Of a DNA stretch of 64,000 nucleotides, positions 46,312-55,494 are shown piece after piece (within the stretch, counting starts at the first letter, position 1; the number at the start of each line of letters is the position of its first letter). Under the pieces are notes generated by a model. That model ran no database searches and was not told the DNA's origin. It saw only the letters and a program-made list of their open reading frames with translations. The position numbers and the translations under genes are program-made. Source of the stretch: WJMB01 sp964581465 (GTDB lineage: Bacteria > RBG-13-66-14). Location of the stretch: NCBI GenBank assembly GCA_964581465.1, contig CAZOOP010000003.1, forward strand, positions 62,001-126,000, read 5' to 3'.

Positions 46312-47019
46312 ATGCGATCGATTACCCACCCGGTTTTTCTCGCTGTGCTCCTCGGCGTGACCCTCGCCGCCGCCAACGTCGCGCCGGGGCTCTGGGTCGA
46401 GCCCTCGCGCTACCCCGTCGAGCTCGAACACCCGGCGATCACCATGGCCGACGAGGAGGTCTGGGTCTGGTTCTGGGAGGATTCGGTGATGGTCGAGGCC
46501 TGGTACGACATGGCCGTCCACCGCGACTTCGGCCACAGCCGCCTCTACCTGCCGATGTACTTCACCTATCCGGAGCTGCCCGAGACGGCGGAGTTCGAGC
46601 CCTGGGTCGCGGTGAGGATCGACGGCGTCGAGGTCGAGGCCGGGGTGGAGCTGCGTAGTCAGTACCGGGAGGGCGCCCACGTGGCCACCCTGGTCCAGGC
46701 CGAGTTCGCCCACGTGTTCCACCCCGGAGTCAGCCGCATCGAAGTGGCCTACATCGCCCCCTATGTCTGGCGGGAGAACGCCGAAGGCGAGACGGGCTGC
46801 TTCGAGTATCCCCTGGGCACCGGCGGGGCCTGGCGCGAGCCCATCGGTCACGGCGTCCTGCATCTGGCCCCGGGACCCGGGGCGGACTGGGACCTGCTGA
46901 CCGCTTACGGACAGCGCCACCTGCCCGAGCCCGTGGTCGGCGAGGACGAGATCCGCTGGGAGTTCTTCGAGCTCGAACCGCCCCCGGACACCTGCTACTG
47001 GATCCATCGGGCGCCTTGA
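46312..47019 (+). CDS. Secreted protein, unknown function
   Basis: 235 residues. Signal peptide (SITHPVFLAVLLGVTLAAAN) cleaved near ANVA, then a beta-rich domain: ITMADEEVWVWFWEDSVMVE, WYDMAVHRDFGHSRLYLPMY, HPGVSRIEVAYIAPYVWREN. The pattern of a strand with VWVWF and a later VAY strand resembles a periplasmic beta sandwich (DUF4424-like is one thought, unproven). AGGAG lies 5 nt before the ATG. Confidence 0.65.
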   Translation: MRSITHPVFLAVLLGVTLAAANVAPGLWVEPSRYPVELEHPAITMADEEVWVWFWEDSVMVEAWYDMAVHRDFGHSRLYLPMYFTYPELPETAEFEPWVAVRIDGVEVEAGVELRSQYREGAHVATLVQAEFAHVFHPGVSRIEVAYIAPYVWRENAEGETGCFEYPLGTGGAWREPIGHGVLHLAPGPGADWDLLTAYGQRHLPEPVVGEDEIRWEFFELEPPPDTCYWIHRAP

Positions 47020-47317
47020 GGGTGACGGGTGGCGTTTCCTTTTAGGGTCACTTGGTTCCGATAAACCACAATGCCGCCGGGTGGTATTCAGTTATCGGTA
47101 GTTAACAGGCAACCGCGCATACATATTGATCGAGCTGTCTGTTGACAGGCGGTTTCATTATCACCTGGTCGGATTTCCAGGCTCGGGTTGGAGGAAATCG
47201 GTAATCCATGACGGGGTCGAAAGACTCCATCCTACGGAGTGAAAGGGAGCTGTTTAATAACTCTCCACGGGGCGGCCCCTCTGCGGGTTGCCCTGTAGTA
47301 TCATTGAATTAGATGGG
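47020..47317. other. Intergenic, nothing recognised
   Basis: About 300 bases between the secreted protein gene and the dead IS element; no gene or clear terminator. Confidence 0.4.
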
Positions 47318-48242
47318 ATCGTATACCGTGTTCGGAGCGATGCATGTATGCAACGCGCTGTTAACGTACGTGATGGGCTGTGATGCTCTGTCACAAGAAA
47401 GGGTCGCAAATGTGGCGGAAAAGCTGGCAACCGACCGGCACATCAGTTGCCCAAAATGCAACCATGAGATTAGGGATTATCACTCGCACCGGAACCGACT
47501 CGTCCAGCAAATAGACTGTCACTCATTGCTTTATCGTTCACCCTCGCCGGCATTGTTATACCGTTACTTGGTGGCACGAAATCCGGCCCTGCGTTGAGTT
47601 CCGCCGAAGCCGAAGGTCGTGTTTTGACCAGACTGTGAGTAAACGAGCTGCTGACGGCGCTCTATTGCTCGCTTTAGCAGCACAGGTCGTTGTCCGACTT
47701 CGCTGGTTGACCACACGCCGCGGGCGGTTACCAGCCCCTCGCCTCAGGGCGTCTTTCACCAATTGCTAATACCAATTGCTAATGCTTAGTTCAGTTTCTG
47801 GTGATTATCCCTAAGAATCATTATAAGTTGGCCGATGGTTAGTAAATATACAACAGAATCGGCAAGAAATATACAGCCCGAATCCAAAAGGGAGCACGGC
47901 GCCGCCGAACTGGAAACGCTCAAGGTGGAATAGATCGTCAACACCGACGGCTGGAAGGTCGATAGCAGGCTGTCAATCAACGGTTTTCACCACAGGCGGA
48001 TCAACCGCGACAAGACCCTGGTCAATGGCGAGGCGCGTATCAACGGCCTCGATAGCTGCCGAGGCTACGGCGAGAGACGGCTATCAGCCTACAACGGCGG
48101 CTTCATCCGTAACGACAGGCTCTTTTTCAGAGAAATATCAGAGAAAGGCCGCTCAGATTCAGCCATCGCGGCGACGAAACCTGTCTCGACTACCTGCGGG
48201 ACACACCGCCCAACTGGTCCGATCAGGTTACATGATGCCTGG
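47318..48242 (+). mobile_element. Dead IS1595-like element, copy B
   Basis: Inverse-oriented relative of 17751-18703. The right half reads IVNTDGWKVDSRLSINGFHH, RINRDKTLVNGEARINGLDS, GERRLSAYNGG and, one frame over, LRFSHRGDETCLDYLRDTPP. Together this is a good match to the C-terminal half of IS1595/ISXO2 transposases, interrupted by stops and at least one frameshift. The left half contains SCPKCNHEIRDYHSH in a short open frame of 94 codons, possibly chance. Not functional. Confidence 0.72.
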
Positions 48243-48391
48243 CCCAAACATATGCCATGATGACAACAGGATTACTTAGATCAATTGCTACCAAGTGATT
48301 CCTTCACATTTGTTACCGGCTCGAATAACTTGTCCAACGATATATGATTGAAACGGTTGTAGCTCAGGTAGGAGAGCCGGGGTTCTTGAAA

Positions 48392-48416
48392 CGGGAGGGC
48401 TATAATAGCCCTCCCG
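48392..48416 (-). terminator. Terminator of hydG
   Basis: 11-bp perfect stem CGGGAGGGCTA / TAGCCCTCCCG with a 3-nt loop, followed on the minus strand by TTTC; 40 nt after the hydG stop. Confidence 0.8.
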
Positions 48417-48455
48417 TGGCAACCATCTCGACGCTTGGCAATGATTGACAAAGCA

Positions 48456-49868
48456 CTAGAAATAGAGGTCCCGCTCTCCGGCGGTCATCTTCTTGAGGGC
48501 CCCTTCGACCATCTCGCGGCGGCGCTCGTCCAGGTCGGCGATCTCGTCCTTGATCAATCCGAAACCAACCCGCTTGGTTTCATCCGAGGCGTAGTCCACC
48601 AGGAACTCACTGAAGGTCAGGATGGCGTTCATCTGGCAGATCTCGCCCACCTCGCCGTGCTTGGCGATGCCCATGAAGGTCGCCCCGGTGCGTTCCTCGC
48701 GGTAACAGGCGGTGCAGAAGCTGGGAGTGTAGCCCATCTCGGCCAGGTCGCGGATGACGTCGTCCAGGGTGCGGTTGTCGTAGATGCTGAACTGCTGGCG
48801 GTTGGGGATGTTGCCTTGCTCCTCTCCCGAGTAGGAACCGATGCCGATGCGCGAACCGCCATCGATCTGCGAGCAGCCCATGGCCAACACCTCGCGTCGC
48901 AGCTCCGGCTTCTCCCGGGCCGTCAGGATCATTCCGGTGTAGGGGATCATCAGCCTGATGACCGCCACGAGCTTCTTGAAGTCCTCGTCGGAGACCAGGT
49001 TGGGCGAGCTGGTGGTGAAGGGGGTGTTGTGGGCCGGCTCCAGGCGGGGAAAGCTGACGGTGTGGGGTCCGACGTTGAACTTCTCGTCCATGTCGATGGC
49101 GTGGTAGAGCAGCCCCATGACCTCGAAGCGCCACTCGGCCAGGCCGAAAAGCGCGCCGATGGCCACGTCGTCGAGCAGGGCCTCCTGGGCGCGGTGTAGG
49201 CTGTAGAGGCGCCAGGGAAAGTCGGCCTTGCGGGTGCGCGGCGGATGGACCTTGGCGTAGACCTCGGGATCGTAGGTTTCCTGAAAGACCTGGTAGGTGC
49301 CGATGCCGATGCGCTTGAGTACCTTGTAATCCTCGACGTCCATCGGGGCGGCGTTGATGTTTATCCGCCGGATCTCGCCCTTGCCGTCGCCGGTTTTGGT
49401 CTCGTAAGCCTTCTCGATTGTGTGGGTGATGTAATCGATGCCGTACTTGGGATGTTCGCCGTAGACCATCAGCAGGCGCTTGTGCCCCACACTCTCCAGG
49501 GCGCGGACCTCCCCGGCCAGCTCTTCGTCGGAGAGGGCGTGGCGCTGGACGTCGTCGTTGGTGCAGCGGAAGGCGCAGTAGAGGCAGTCGTTCTGGCAGT
49601 AGTTGGCCACGTACAGCGGCGCGAAGAGCACGATACGCCGGCCGTAGATCTCCTGCTTGATCTGCTTGGCCAACCGGAAGGTCTCGTCCCAAAGCTCGGA
49701 ATCGGCGTTCCCCAAAAGGATCGCCGTCTGCTCCGGCGTGAGGCCCTTCATCTCGGCGGCGATATCGAGGACCTCGGCGACATCCTTGGCGGACGCCTTG
49801 GCGCCCTCGGCGAGCTGGCGGCGTATCTTGGGCGGATCGATGAAGGTCTGCAACGCGGTGGTGCTCAT
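48456..49868 (-). CDS. hydG: [FeFe]-hydrogenase maturase HydG
   Basis: 470 residues. Radical-SAM tyrosine lyase that makes the CO and CN ligands of the hydrogenase H-cluster. SAM-cluster motif NYCQNDCLYCAF gives C91, C95 and C98; the second, HydG-specific cluster is the CX2CX22C set C385, C388, C411 (CTACYREERTGATFMGIAKH and GEICQMN). The SQIDGGSRIGIGSY and PHTVSFPRLEPAHNTP stretches are family hallmarks and distinguish it from ThiH. HydE, HydF and the hydrogenase are not in the window. AGGGGGC precedes the ATG. Confidence 0.95.
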   Translation of the reverse strand: MSTTALQTFIDPPKIRRQLAEGAKASAKDVAEVLDIAAEMKGLTPEQTAILLGNADSELWDETFRLAKQIKQEIYGRRIVLFAPLYVANYCQNDCLYCAFRCTNDDVQRHALSDEELAGEVRALESVGHKRLLMVYGEHPKYGIDYITHTIEKAYETKTGDGKGEIRRININAAPMDVEDYKVLKRIGIGTYQVFQETYDPEVYAKVHPPRTRKADFPWRLYSLHRAQEALLDDVAIGALFGLAEWRFEVMGLLYHAIDMDEKFNVGPHTVSFPRLEPAHNTPFTTSSPNLVSDEDFKKLVAVIRLMIPYTGMILTAREKPELRREVLAMGCSQIDGGSRIGIGSYSGEEQGNIPNRQQFSIYDNRTLDDVIRDLAEMGYTPSFCTACYREERTGATFMGIAKHGEVGEICQMNAILTFSEFLVDYASDETKRVGFGLIKDEIADLDERRREMVEGALKKMTAGERDLYF

Positions 49869-50075
49869 GGCGGCCCCCTAGATTGCTACCTTTTTCACAG
49901 GTGACTGTTCAAAAACCAAACCGGCCTCTGCGGGTCGGTGAATCATTGGTCAGCGGACCCTTTAGCACACTGTTTCGGTCGATCGCCGACTAAATATCAA
50001 CATTCTCGAGCGGTTAACCGTCTAGTTGTAGGATAGCACAAGGACCGTTCACTGACCAGCCCGGCAAGGGATTAT

Positions 50076-50519
50076 TCAAACGTCGGTGCTCATCGATCGT
50101 CCGATGCTCATGCCGAGATCGTAGCGTTGGCCGCACTCGGGGCAGATCAGAATGACGCGGTGATCCGGTCCCGGACTGAGGGCCAGGTGGAAGCCGTCGG
50201 CGTAGCCGCAGGTCAGGCAGGTGTCGAAGCCCCCATCGGGCAGCGGGGTCAGGGGCACCGGTGGCGGGGCCGGATCGACCTTCGCCCCACTCTCGCTCTT
50301 GACGTCGATCTTGGATTCGCTATTGGATCCGCGGCGTTCAGGGGACCCCCGGCCGGCCAGCTCGGCGATACGCTTTTTGAAAACGGCCAGCTTGTCCGGC
50401 TTCAATGTCAGGGTTGAACTCAGACCGTACAGATACGAAGCTTCGAGGGCGGTCAGCCTCTCACCGGCTGCGAACTTGCGACGGGCTTCCGCCTTTTCCT
50501 GGTCGTTCATGCGCGGCAT
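50076..50519 (-). CDS. Zinc-ribbon protein, unknown function
   Basis: 147 residues. An N-terminal helical part (KAEARRKFAAGERLTALEAS) is followed by a Ser/Pro-rich linker and a C-terminal knuckle pair CLTCGYADGFHLALSP / ILICPECGQRYDLG that should bind zinc. Soluble; no family recognised. A second ATG nine bases in is possible. Transcribed from its own extended -10 promoter about 200 nt upstream. Confidence 0.62.
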   Translation of the reverse strand: MPRMNDQEKAEARRKFAAGERLTALEASYLYGLSSTLTLKPDKLAVFKKRIAELAGRGSPERRGSNSESKIDVKSESGAKVDPAPPPVPLTPLPDGGFDTCLTCGYADGFHLALSPGPDHRVILICPECGQRYDLGMSIGRSMSTDV

Positions 50520-50725
50520 CGTTTCACTTTCCGGTTCCGGACAAGGGTCTCGACGGCAAGCAAGGGGGCGTTCAAGGCCTGGCCAACCCCTCCTGCCCTG
50601 TCAGATTCGACCCAGACGCGCCCCAATGCCGCCAAGCGCTTATCACGTGGTCTTGAACGCATGGTTTTGAATGCATGGTCTCGAGGAGCCGACGAGGAGC
50701 TCTGTGGCCACAGTAGATGGAAAGC

Positions 50726-50734
50726 AGTATAGCA
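50726..50734 (-). promoter_or_regulatory. Extended -10 promoter
   Basis: Minus strand TGCTATACT, divergent from the plus-strand promoter 50 nt away. Confidence 0.5.
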
Positions 50735-50784
50735 CAGACTCCACGGGCCTCACCCCGCGCGACGCCCCCACCGTCCAGCCGAAC

Positions 50785-50813
50785 TTGAAGAAACCAAGCT
50801 TTCACGCTATACT
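50785..50813 (+). promoter_or_regulatory. Promoter of the FlgT-like propeller protein
   Basis: TTGAAG, 17-nt spacer, TATACT, about 95 nt before the ATG at 50912. Confidence 0.65.
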
Positions 50814-50911
50814 ACAGCAATTTAACAGAGGCGTCGGCCAATGAGGCCACTAAACGCCGATCACAAGTCTTTTCATATCCTTACGCAACCGCTTCACGGA
50901 GAGCCTGGAGA

Positions 50912-52549
50912 ATGAGAACACGCCGCGTGACGATCATACTACTGACAGCAGCCCTGGCCGCCTGCGCCGCCTCGGGACGGGTGGCCGTCTGGGTCTCGGC
51001 CTCGGGAACGATGCCCTACCACCTCACCGAGGGCGCCCGGGCCGGCTTCACCGAGGGTCTCGAGGAGGCCGGACTCAACCCCGTGTCCTCCAGCGAGGTC
51101 TACTCGCTCAACCTGACCGTTGATCCCACCGACGCCGCCGATCTGGCCTTGCTGGCCTCGGCCCTGGGCTGCGACTACGTCGCCGTGGTCGAAGTGCAGA
51201 GCGACGGCGCAGAGTTCGTCCTCGGCGGCCGGCTCTACGAGGGCTACACCGGTGAACTGAGCGAGGGCGACACCGCCCTGGTCGACGAGGTCGCCGACGC
51301 CTCGCGCTTGGCCTCTCGCATCGCCCTGCGCCTGGCAGACGATCTGCCCGACTGCGGTCCCCTGCTCAGTCTGGGCGAAGGTGGCGCCACCGCGCAGGTC
51401 GCCCTGGGCTCCTCCGACGACGTGCGGCGCAACGACTACGGCTGGGTTTACCGTTACGGCGAGCCGATGATCCACCCCGACACCGGCGAGAACCTGGGTG
51501 TGGGGATCGTCATCGTCGGTGTGCTGCGCGTCGAGGCCGTCCGCGGCGCCGATGTCGCCACGGCTGCCCTCTCGTCCACCATCGGCGGCCTGGAGTACGC
51601 CTCGACGGACCGGGTGCGGATGTTTCTTGACGAGGACTACGCCGCCGGCGACTTCCATCGCGGCACCGTGGTTCCCTTCAGTGAACTTGGATTCGGAGAG
51701 CTGCTGACCGAGGAGCGTGAGGTGCCCCTGCCCGACGGCGGCGCCGGAGAACGCGGCGAGCCCCTCGCCGTCAATCTCAGCCTGGTCGACGTCGAAGAGC
51801 TGGACTACAGTCCCGTGGCCCTGGATTTCGTCGAGGGCACCCTGGCCGTGCTGGGCGATGACGACCGGGTCCACCTCTACGAGGACGACCTGACCCCCCG
51901 GCGCAGCCTGGAAGTAGACGCCGCCGAGAGTCTGGCCCTGCATAACGGCCGCCTCTATCTGGCCGATTCCTGGAGCGACACCATCGTCGTACAGGGACTG
52001 GGCGGCGGTGCGCTCTCCACCCCCGAGACCATCAACGACGATCTCTCGGCGGTGCTGCTGGTCTCCGGCGACGACGGCAACCTCTGGACCACCACCTTCA
52101 GCTACTCCGCCGGTTGGGACCTCTACACCTACCCGGCCCTGCGCCTGAGCGACGACGGCGACGTGCTCGAGGCCCGCGCCCTCGACGACGTGGGTTCCCT
52201 GGTCTCCCTAGCTGCGGCCCCCGACGGCACCATCTACTTCCTCGATAACTTCGGCCCGGTACGCGGCCTGACCCCGGACGGCGACATCGTCGAACGCGGG
52301 GCGCGGATGCTGCGCGAACCCAAGCTGCTGGAATGCGACGCCGACGGCCTTCTCTTCGTCCTCGACGGCACCGACGGCCTGGTGGTCTTCGACGAACAGG
52401 GCCGGGTGATGGGCCGCTGGAACGGCGGCGGGGTGATCGATCTGCGCAACGTCGACGGCCTGGCCCGGGGAAACGGCTCCTGCTACCTGATCTCCAACTG
52501 GGACGAGACCTTGGTGCGCCTGGAGCTCATCATCGAGTACGCCGAATAG
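50912..52549 (+). CDS. Exported FlgT-like/beta-propeller protein
   Basis: 545 residues. Signal peptide with LAAC (C18), so probably a lipoprotein. Residues ~20-130 look like the curli/FlgT alpha-beta domain (AVWVSASGTMPYHLTEGARA, CDYVAVVEVQSDGAEFVLGG). Residues ~150-255 look like a FlgT C-terminal/OB-type domain (VGVLRVEAVRGADVATAALS). The rest is an NHL- or PQQ-type propeller with repeated strands (ALDFVEGTLAVLGDDDRVHL, SLAAAPDGTIYFLDNFGPV, GLLFVLDGTDGLVVFDEQGR). No enzymatic residues. Co-transcribed with the next gene, 9 nt away. Confidence 0.68.
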   Translation: MRTRRVTIILLTAALAACAASGRVAVWVSASGTMPYHLTEGARAGFTEGLEEAGLNPVSSSEVYSLNLTVDPTDAADLALLASALGCDYVAVVEVQSDGAEFVLGGRLYEGYTGELSEGDTALVDEVADASRLASRIALRLADDLPDCGPLLSLGEGGATAQVALGSSDDVRRNDYGWVYRYGEPMIHPDTGENLGVGIVIVGVLRVEAVRGADVATAALSSTIGGLEYASTDRVRMFLDEDYAAGDFHRGTVVPFSELGFGELLTEEREVPLPDGGAGERGEPLAVNLSLVDVEELDYSPVALDFVEGTLAVLGDDDRVHLYEDDLTPRRSLEVDAAESLALHNGRLYLADSWSDTIVVQGLGGGALSTPETINDDLSAVLLVSGDDGNLWTTTFSYSAGWDLYTYPALRLSDDGDVLEARALDDVGSLVSLAAAPDGTIYFLDNFGPVRGLTPDGDIVERGARMLREPKLLECDADGLLFVLDGTDGLVVFDEQGRVMGRWNGGGVIDLRNVDGLARGNGSCYLISNWDETLVRLELIIEYAE

Positions 52550-52558
52550 CGGGTGACG

Positions 52559-52990
52559 ATGAAGACCCTCGCAACGACCTTCCGGCTGCTGGCGCTGATC
52601 AGCCTCCCGGCGGCGGCGGCCGGAATCGCCGTGGTTCCACCTCCGGCGGAGGACCTCCCCGCCGGGGTGGACCCGGCGCAACTCGAAGCCGCGGCGCTGA
52701 CGGCGCTGGAGTACTCCGGGCACTCCGCCCGCCCGACCACCGAGGCCGACTACCTGCTCTTCGTGCTGGTCTTCGAACACCCCAACGGCTACAGCCTGGA
52801 GCTGGAGCTGATCGAGAACAGGGGCGAGCAGAACGCGGACGACGATGAGACTCGGGAGCAGCGCCGCTTCCTGCGCTTCCTCGACGCCCCGGCCTTCACC
52901 GGTTTGAGTGATCTGCTGATCGGTGTCGAGCTATACACCGGCCAGTTGCTCGACCACCTCGACCACCTGCCCCGGATTGACGACCCCTGA
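52559..52990 (+). CDS. Exported protein, unknown function
   Basis: 143 residues (145 from a GTG six bases earlier). Signal peptide TTFRLLALISLPAAAA, then a short alpha-beta domain LEAAALTALEYSGHSARPTT and YLLFVLVFEHPNGYSLELEL that resembles the N-terminal CsgG/FlgT-type domain of its upstream neighbour. The pair may act together at the outer membrane (inference). Ends at a strong terminator. Confidence 0.6.
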   Translation: MKTLATTFRLLALISLPAAAAGIAVVPPPAEDLPAGVDPAQLEAAALTALEYSGHSARPTTEADYLLFVLVFEHPNGYSLELELIENRGEQNADDDETREQRRFLRFLDAPAFTGLSDLLIGVELYTGQLLDHLDHLPRIDDP

Positions 52991-53015
52991 GCGCGACAGA
53001 CAACCGGATGAAGAA

Positions 53016-53048
53016 GCGAGGCCGCGTGGAGCGGCCTCGCATAGTTTT
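53016..53048 (+). terminator. Rho-independent terminator
   Basis: 10-bp perfect stem GCGAGGCCGC / GCGGCCTCGC, loop GTGGA, tail ATAGTTTT. Confidence 0.85.
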
Positions 53049-53189
53049 GGGATGATCTAATGAATCAGATGCTACCTGGTATCCTGGAAGTCCAGGGCTA
53101 AGCGAAATTAAAGGCGGTCTGTTGTTTGATCAAGCAGTGCAGACAGATTGAATGCATCACCAATCAGAGCCTCAGGGTATAGCAGTTGG

Positions 53190-53270
53190 GATCGTATACC
53201 GTGTTCGGACCGATATATGTATGTAACATGCTGTTAACATACGGGATGGGCTTTGATATTCTGCCACAAA
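53190..53270 (+). repeat. Fragment of the IS1595-like element (left end only)
   Basis: About 80 bp matching the left edge of copy B (ATCGTATACCGTGTTCGGA, GTATGTAAC, CTGTTAACATACG, GATGGGCT). It stops abruptly and is joined seven bases later to repeat R3 copy 2. Confidence 0.75.
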
Positions 53271-53277
53271 AAGGGGG

Positions 53278-53640
53278 GGCATCACACACGGCCATGGACC
53301 AGCCACCTCCAACTCAAAACACCTATCCACCTCGAAAAACGCTGCTGATACTAGGCTTTGCCGAATGATGCTTGGCCTGCCAACTCAACCCCACGGCGCC
53401 TGCTAGTTATATATACATGATAATAGAACACTTAGGATCGATGCGCCATCATCGATGCTCGTTGCGCCAGGCAGTTGGTAATTGAGCTGCGCGACGTCTC
53501 TACGGACATCCTGGGAATGTTAAAACCCATGTGCCTGCCACAAGCAGCTCACTCGATGTGCACACCTGATTGCCTGCTGAGCGCATGTCTCAGAACGTTA
53601 TCCAGTAACACCATGGTCCGTGACAGTTAAGTGATCCCTA
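53278..53640 (+). repeat. Non-coding repeat R3, copy 2
   Basis: Close inverse-oriented relative of 32126-32508. Carries the same short open frame (MDQPPPTQNTYPPRKTLLIL) as that copy, but the frame is not kept outside and no ribosome site precedes it. Confidence 0.8.
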
Positions 53641-54006
53641 GACTGATTATATGATTGATTCAGTGATTGGTTCGTGGACGAGCTGATCCAGAATCGGGTG
53701 CCATACGATAGATCACCCCGTACAACAGTTGATCGGATTGGATACAGGTTCCGTTTTCCGAGATGAACGCCGAGAAAAGCCAACGAAACCGTTGCGCAAA
53801 TGCGCAATCCGTGTTATGTTCTATTTGGTTCATGCTTTAGTTGCCGCTTTCGGTATCATGTGCTATTTTTAGAAAAATGTACGCTTAGAGAACCAGGCAA
53901 TTATCCATACCCTGTTTACTCGAGCAGAAATCGCCCGCCTTTTGGTTATGAGCGTCGGGCGACTGCACCAGCCTTGAAGACAACCAACCCCCGAAGGAGA
54001 GATCGT
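53641..54006. other. Intergenic, AT-rich leader region
   Basis: About 365 AT-rich bases before the DNRLRE gene. AAGGAG lies 6 nt before the ATG at 54007. No promoter I would defend. Confidence 0.4.
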
Positions 54007-54642
54007 ATGCGCAAACTGCCGCTCGTCGTTCTCTGCCTGCTCGTACTAACGACCCTGGCGCTGGCCGAGACGATCGTCTTCCAGCCCGGCGTTGACGACG
54101 GCAAGGACGCGGAGATTGACAACAAGCAGGGGACGACGCCGCACGGAACCTATCCGTACGTGTTGTTGCCCCTGGGTGGGTGAGGCAACCAATTCGCCGG
54201 CTTGATCGAGTTCGATCTAAGCTCCATTGACGATTGGTCCATCACCGTGGATAGCGCTACCCTCGAGGTTTATGAAAGCCAAGTGGGTGATTACGGTGTC
54301 AACTACGGCACCTACCGCATCACCAGTGCCTGGAACGAAGATACCGTCATCTGGAATACCCGGCCCAGTTGGGGCGGAACCAGTTATGATAACGTTATCG
54401 CCGACGGCGCCACCGGCTGGTGGGAGTTCGACATCACCAACCTGGTCGCCGGCTGGATTGATGACTCTTACGAAAACTACGGGGTAGCTATCACCTATCC
54501 CGCCGGCGGCTGCTCACCCTCCCGGGTATGTGCATCTGAGTATGCGGCCAGCGATCCCGACCTCTGCCCCAAGCTGACCATCGAGTACACCGTAACCGCG
54601 GTGGAAGAATTGAGCTGGGGTGCCGTCAAGGCCGACTTCTAG
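54007..54642 (+). pseudogene. Secreted DNRLRE-type protein with in-frame UGA at codon 59
   Basis: Read through UGA (54181-54183) this is 211 residues: signal peptide KLPLVVLCLLVLTTLALA, then a DNRLRE/CBM96-like sandwich (FQPGVDDGKDAEIDNKQGTT, GLIEFDLSSIDDWSITVDSA, RITSAWNEDTVIWNTRPSWG, WWEFDITNLVAGWIDDSYEN, YGVAITYPAG) and the tail LSWGAVKADF. The frame on both sides of UGA belongs to one domain. Nonsense mutation is the simplest reading, hence pseudogene; recoding is possible, and a 5-bp hairpin with loop AGTT follows the UGA at 54204-54217. Good AAGGAG site and terminator suggest recent activity. Confidence 0.65.
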
Positions 54643-54680
54643 TCGAGTCGGACCCGTCTTCACCGTTTGATGTATTGGAA

Positions 54681-54709
54681 AGAACGCCCCTTGAAGGGGC
54701 GTTCTTTTT
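54681..54709. terminator. Bidirectional terminator between the DNRLRE gene and tpiA
   Basis: 10-bp perfect stem AGAACGCCCC / GGGGCGTTCT with T-runs on both strands. Confidence 0.92.
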
Positions 54710-54735
54710 GGCTGCCGGAGCGAAGAAAGCTGGTA

Positions 54736-55494
54736 TCAGCGGGGCGCCGAAGCGGCGATCGCGGCGAAGGACTCCGGCTCCAGACTGGCCCCGCCCACCA
54801 GCACGCCGTCGATGTCTGACTGGGCCAAGAGCTCGGTGGCGTTGTCCGGCTTGACCGAGCCTCCATAGAGGATACGCACGTTCGCGGCGTCATCGCCCAG
54901 CTTCTCCTCAAGAAGTCCACGCAACAGCTCGTGGGCCTCCTGGGCCGTCTCCGGTGTGGCGGTCAGTCCGGTGCCGATGGCCCAAACCGGCTCGTAGGCC
55001 AGGGTGAGGCGTTTCAGCTCATCGGGGTCCAGCTCGCCCAGGGTCAGCTTGAACTGACGCCGCAGGACCTCCTCGGTACGCCCGCCCTCGCGCTCCTCGA
55101 ACAGCTCGCCGACGCAGAGGATGGGTCGCATCTCGAGCTCCAGGGCCCGCTGCAGCTTCTGCAGGATCAGTTGATCATCCTCGCCGAAGACGTGGCGGCG
55201 CTCGGAGTGGCCCAGGATCACCCACTCGATGCCCAGATCGATCAGCATTTCGCCGGAGACCGCGCCGGTGAAGGCGCCGGAGAGCTCCTGATGCATATTC
55301 TGGGCGCCGACCATCACCGGGCTGTCGTCGAAGGCCGCCAGGGCCAGGGGCAACGCCGGATACGACGGACAGACCAGCAGGTCGACATTCTCGGCCGTCT
55401 CCGCCGTTCGTTCATTCAATATCGCGGCGTAGGCGCCGACCTCGCTGGGCGCGAGGTTCATCTTCCAGTTGCCGGCGATCAGCTTGCGGGACAT
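54736..55494 (-). CDS. tpiA: Triosephosphate isomerase
   Basis: 252 residues, normal length. Interconverts dihydroxyacetone phosphate and glyceraldehyde 3-phosphate in glycolysis. Catalytic residues present: K11 in AGNWKMN, H96 in WVILGHSERR, E168 in LAYEPVWAIGTG, plus the phosphate loop ILYGGSVKPDN. ATG 55494 is chosen since AAGGA lies 7 nt upstream; a GTG two codons earlier is the alternative. Stands alone, not with gapA or pgk. Confidence 0.97.
   Translation of the reverse strand: MSRKLIAGNWKMNLAPSEVGAYAAILNERTAETAENVDLLVCPSYPALPLALAAFDDSPVMVGAQNMHQELSGAFTGAVSGEMLIDLGIEWVILGHSERRHVFGEDDQLILQKLQRALELEMRPILCVGELFEEREGGRTEEVLRRQFKLTLGELDPDELKRLTLAYEPVWAIGTGLTATPETAQEAHELLRGLLEEKLGDDAANVRILYGGSVKPDNATELLAQSDIDGVLVGGASLEPESFAAIAASAPR

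Noticed and set aside
47313..47597. 94-codon open frame with a CPKC motif in IS copy B as a real gene
   Set aside because: The matching stretch in copy A changes CPKC and the frame breaks further on; no ribosome site. Treated as part of the dead element.
49869..50075. Possible riboswitch upstream of hydG
   Set aside because: Some pairing words exist (GGCCTCTGCGGGTC and neighbours) but no known riboswitch core was recognisable.
53186..53368. 60-codon open frame spanning the IS fragment and R3
   Set aside because: Crosses a junction of two repeat families; the two halves come from different elements.
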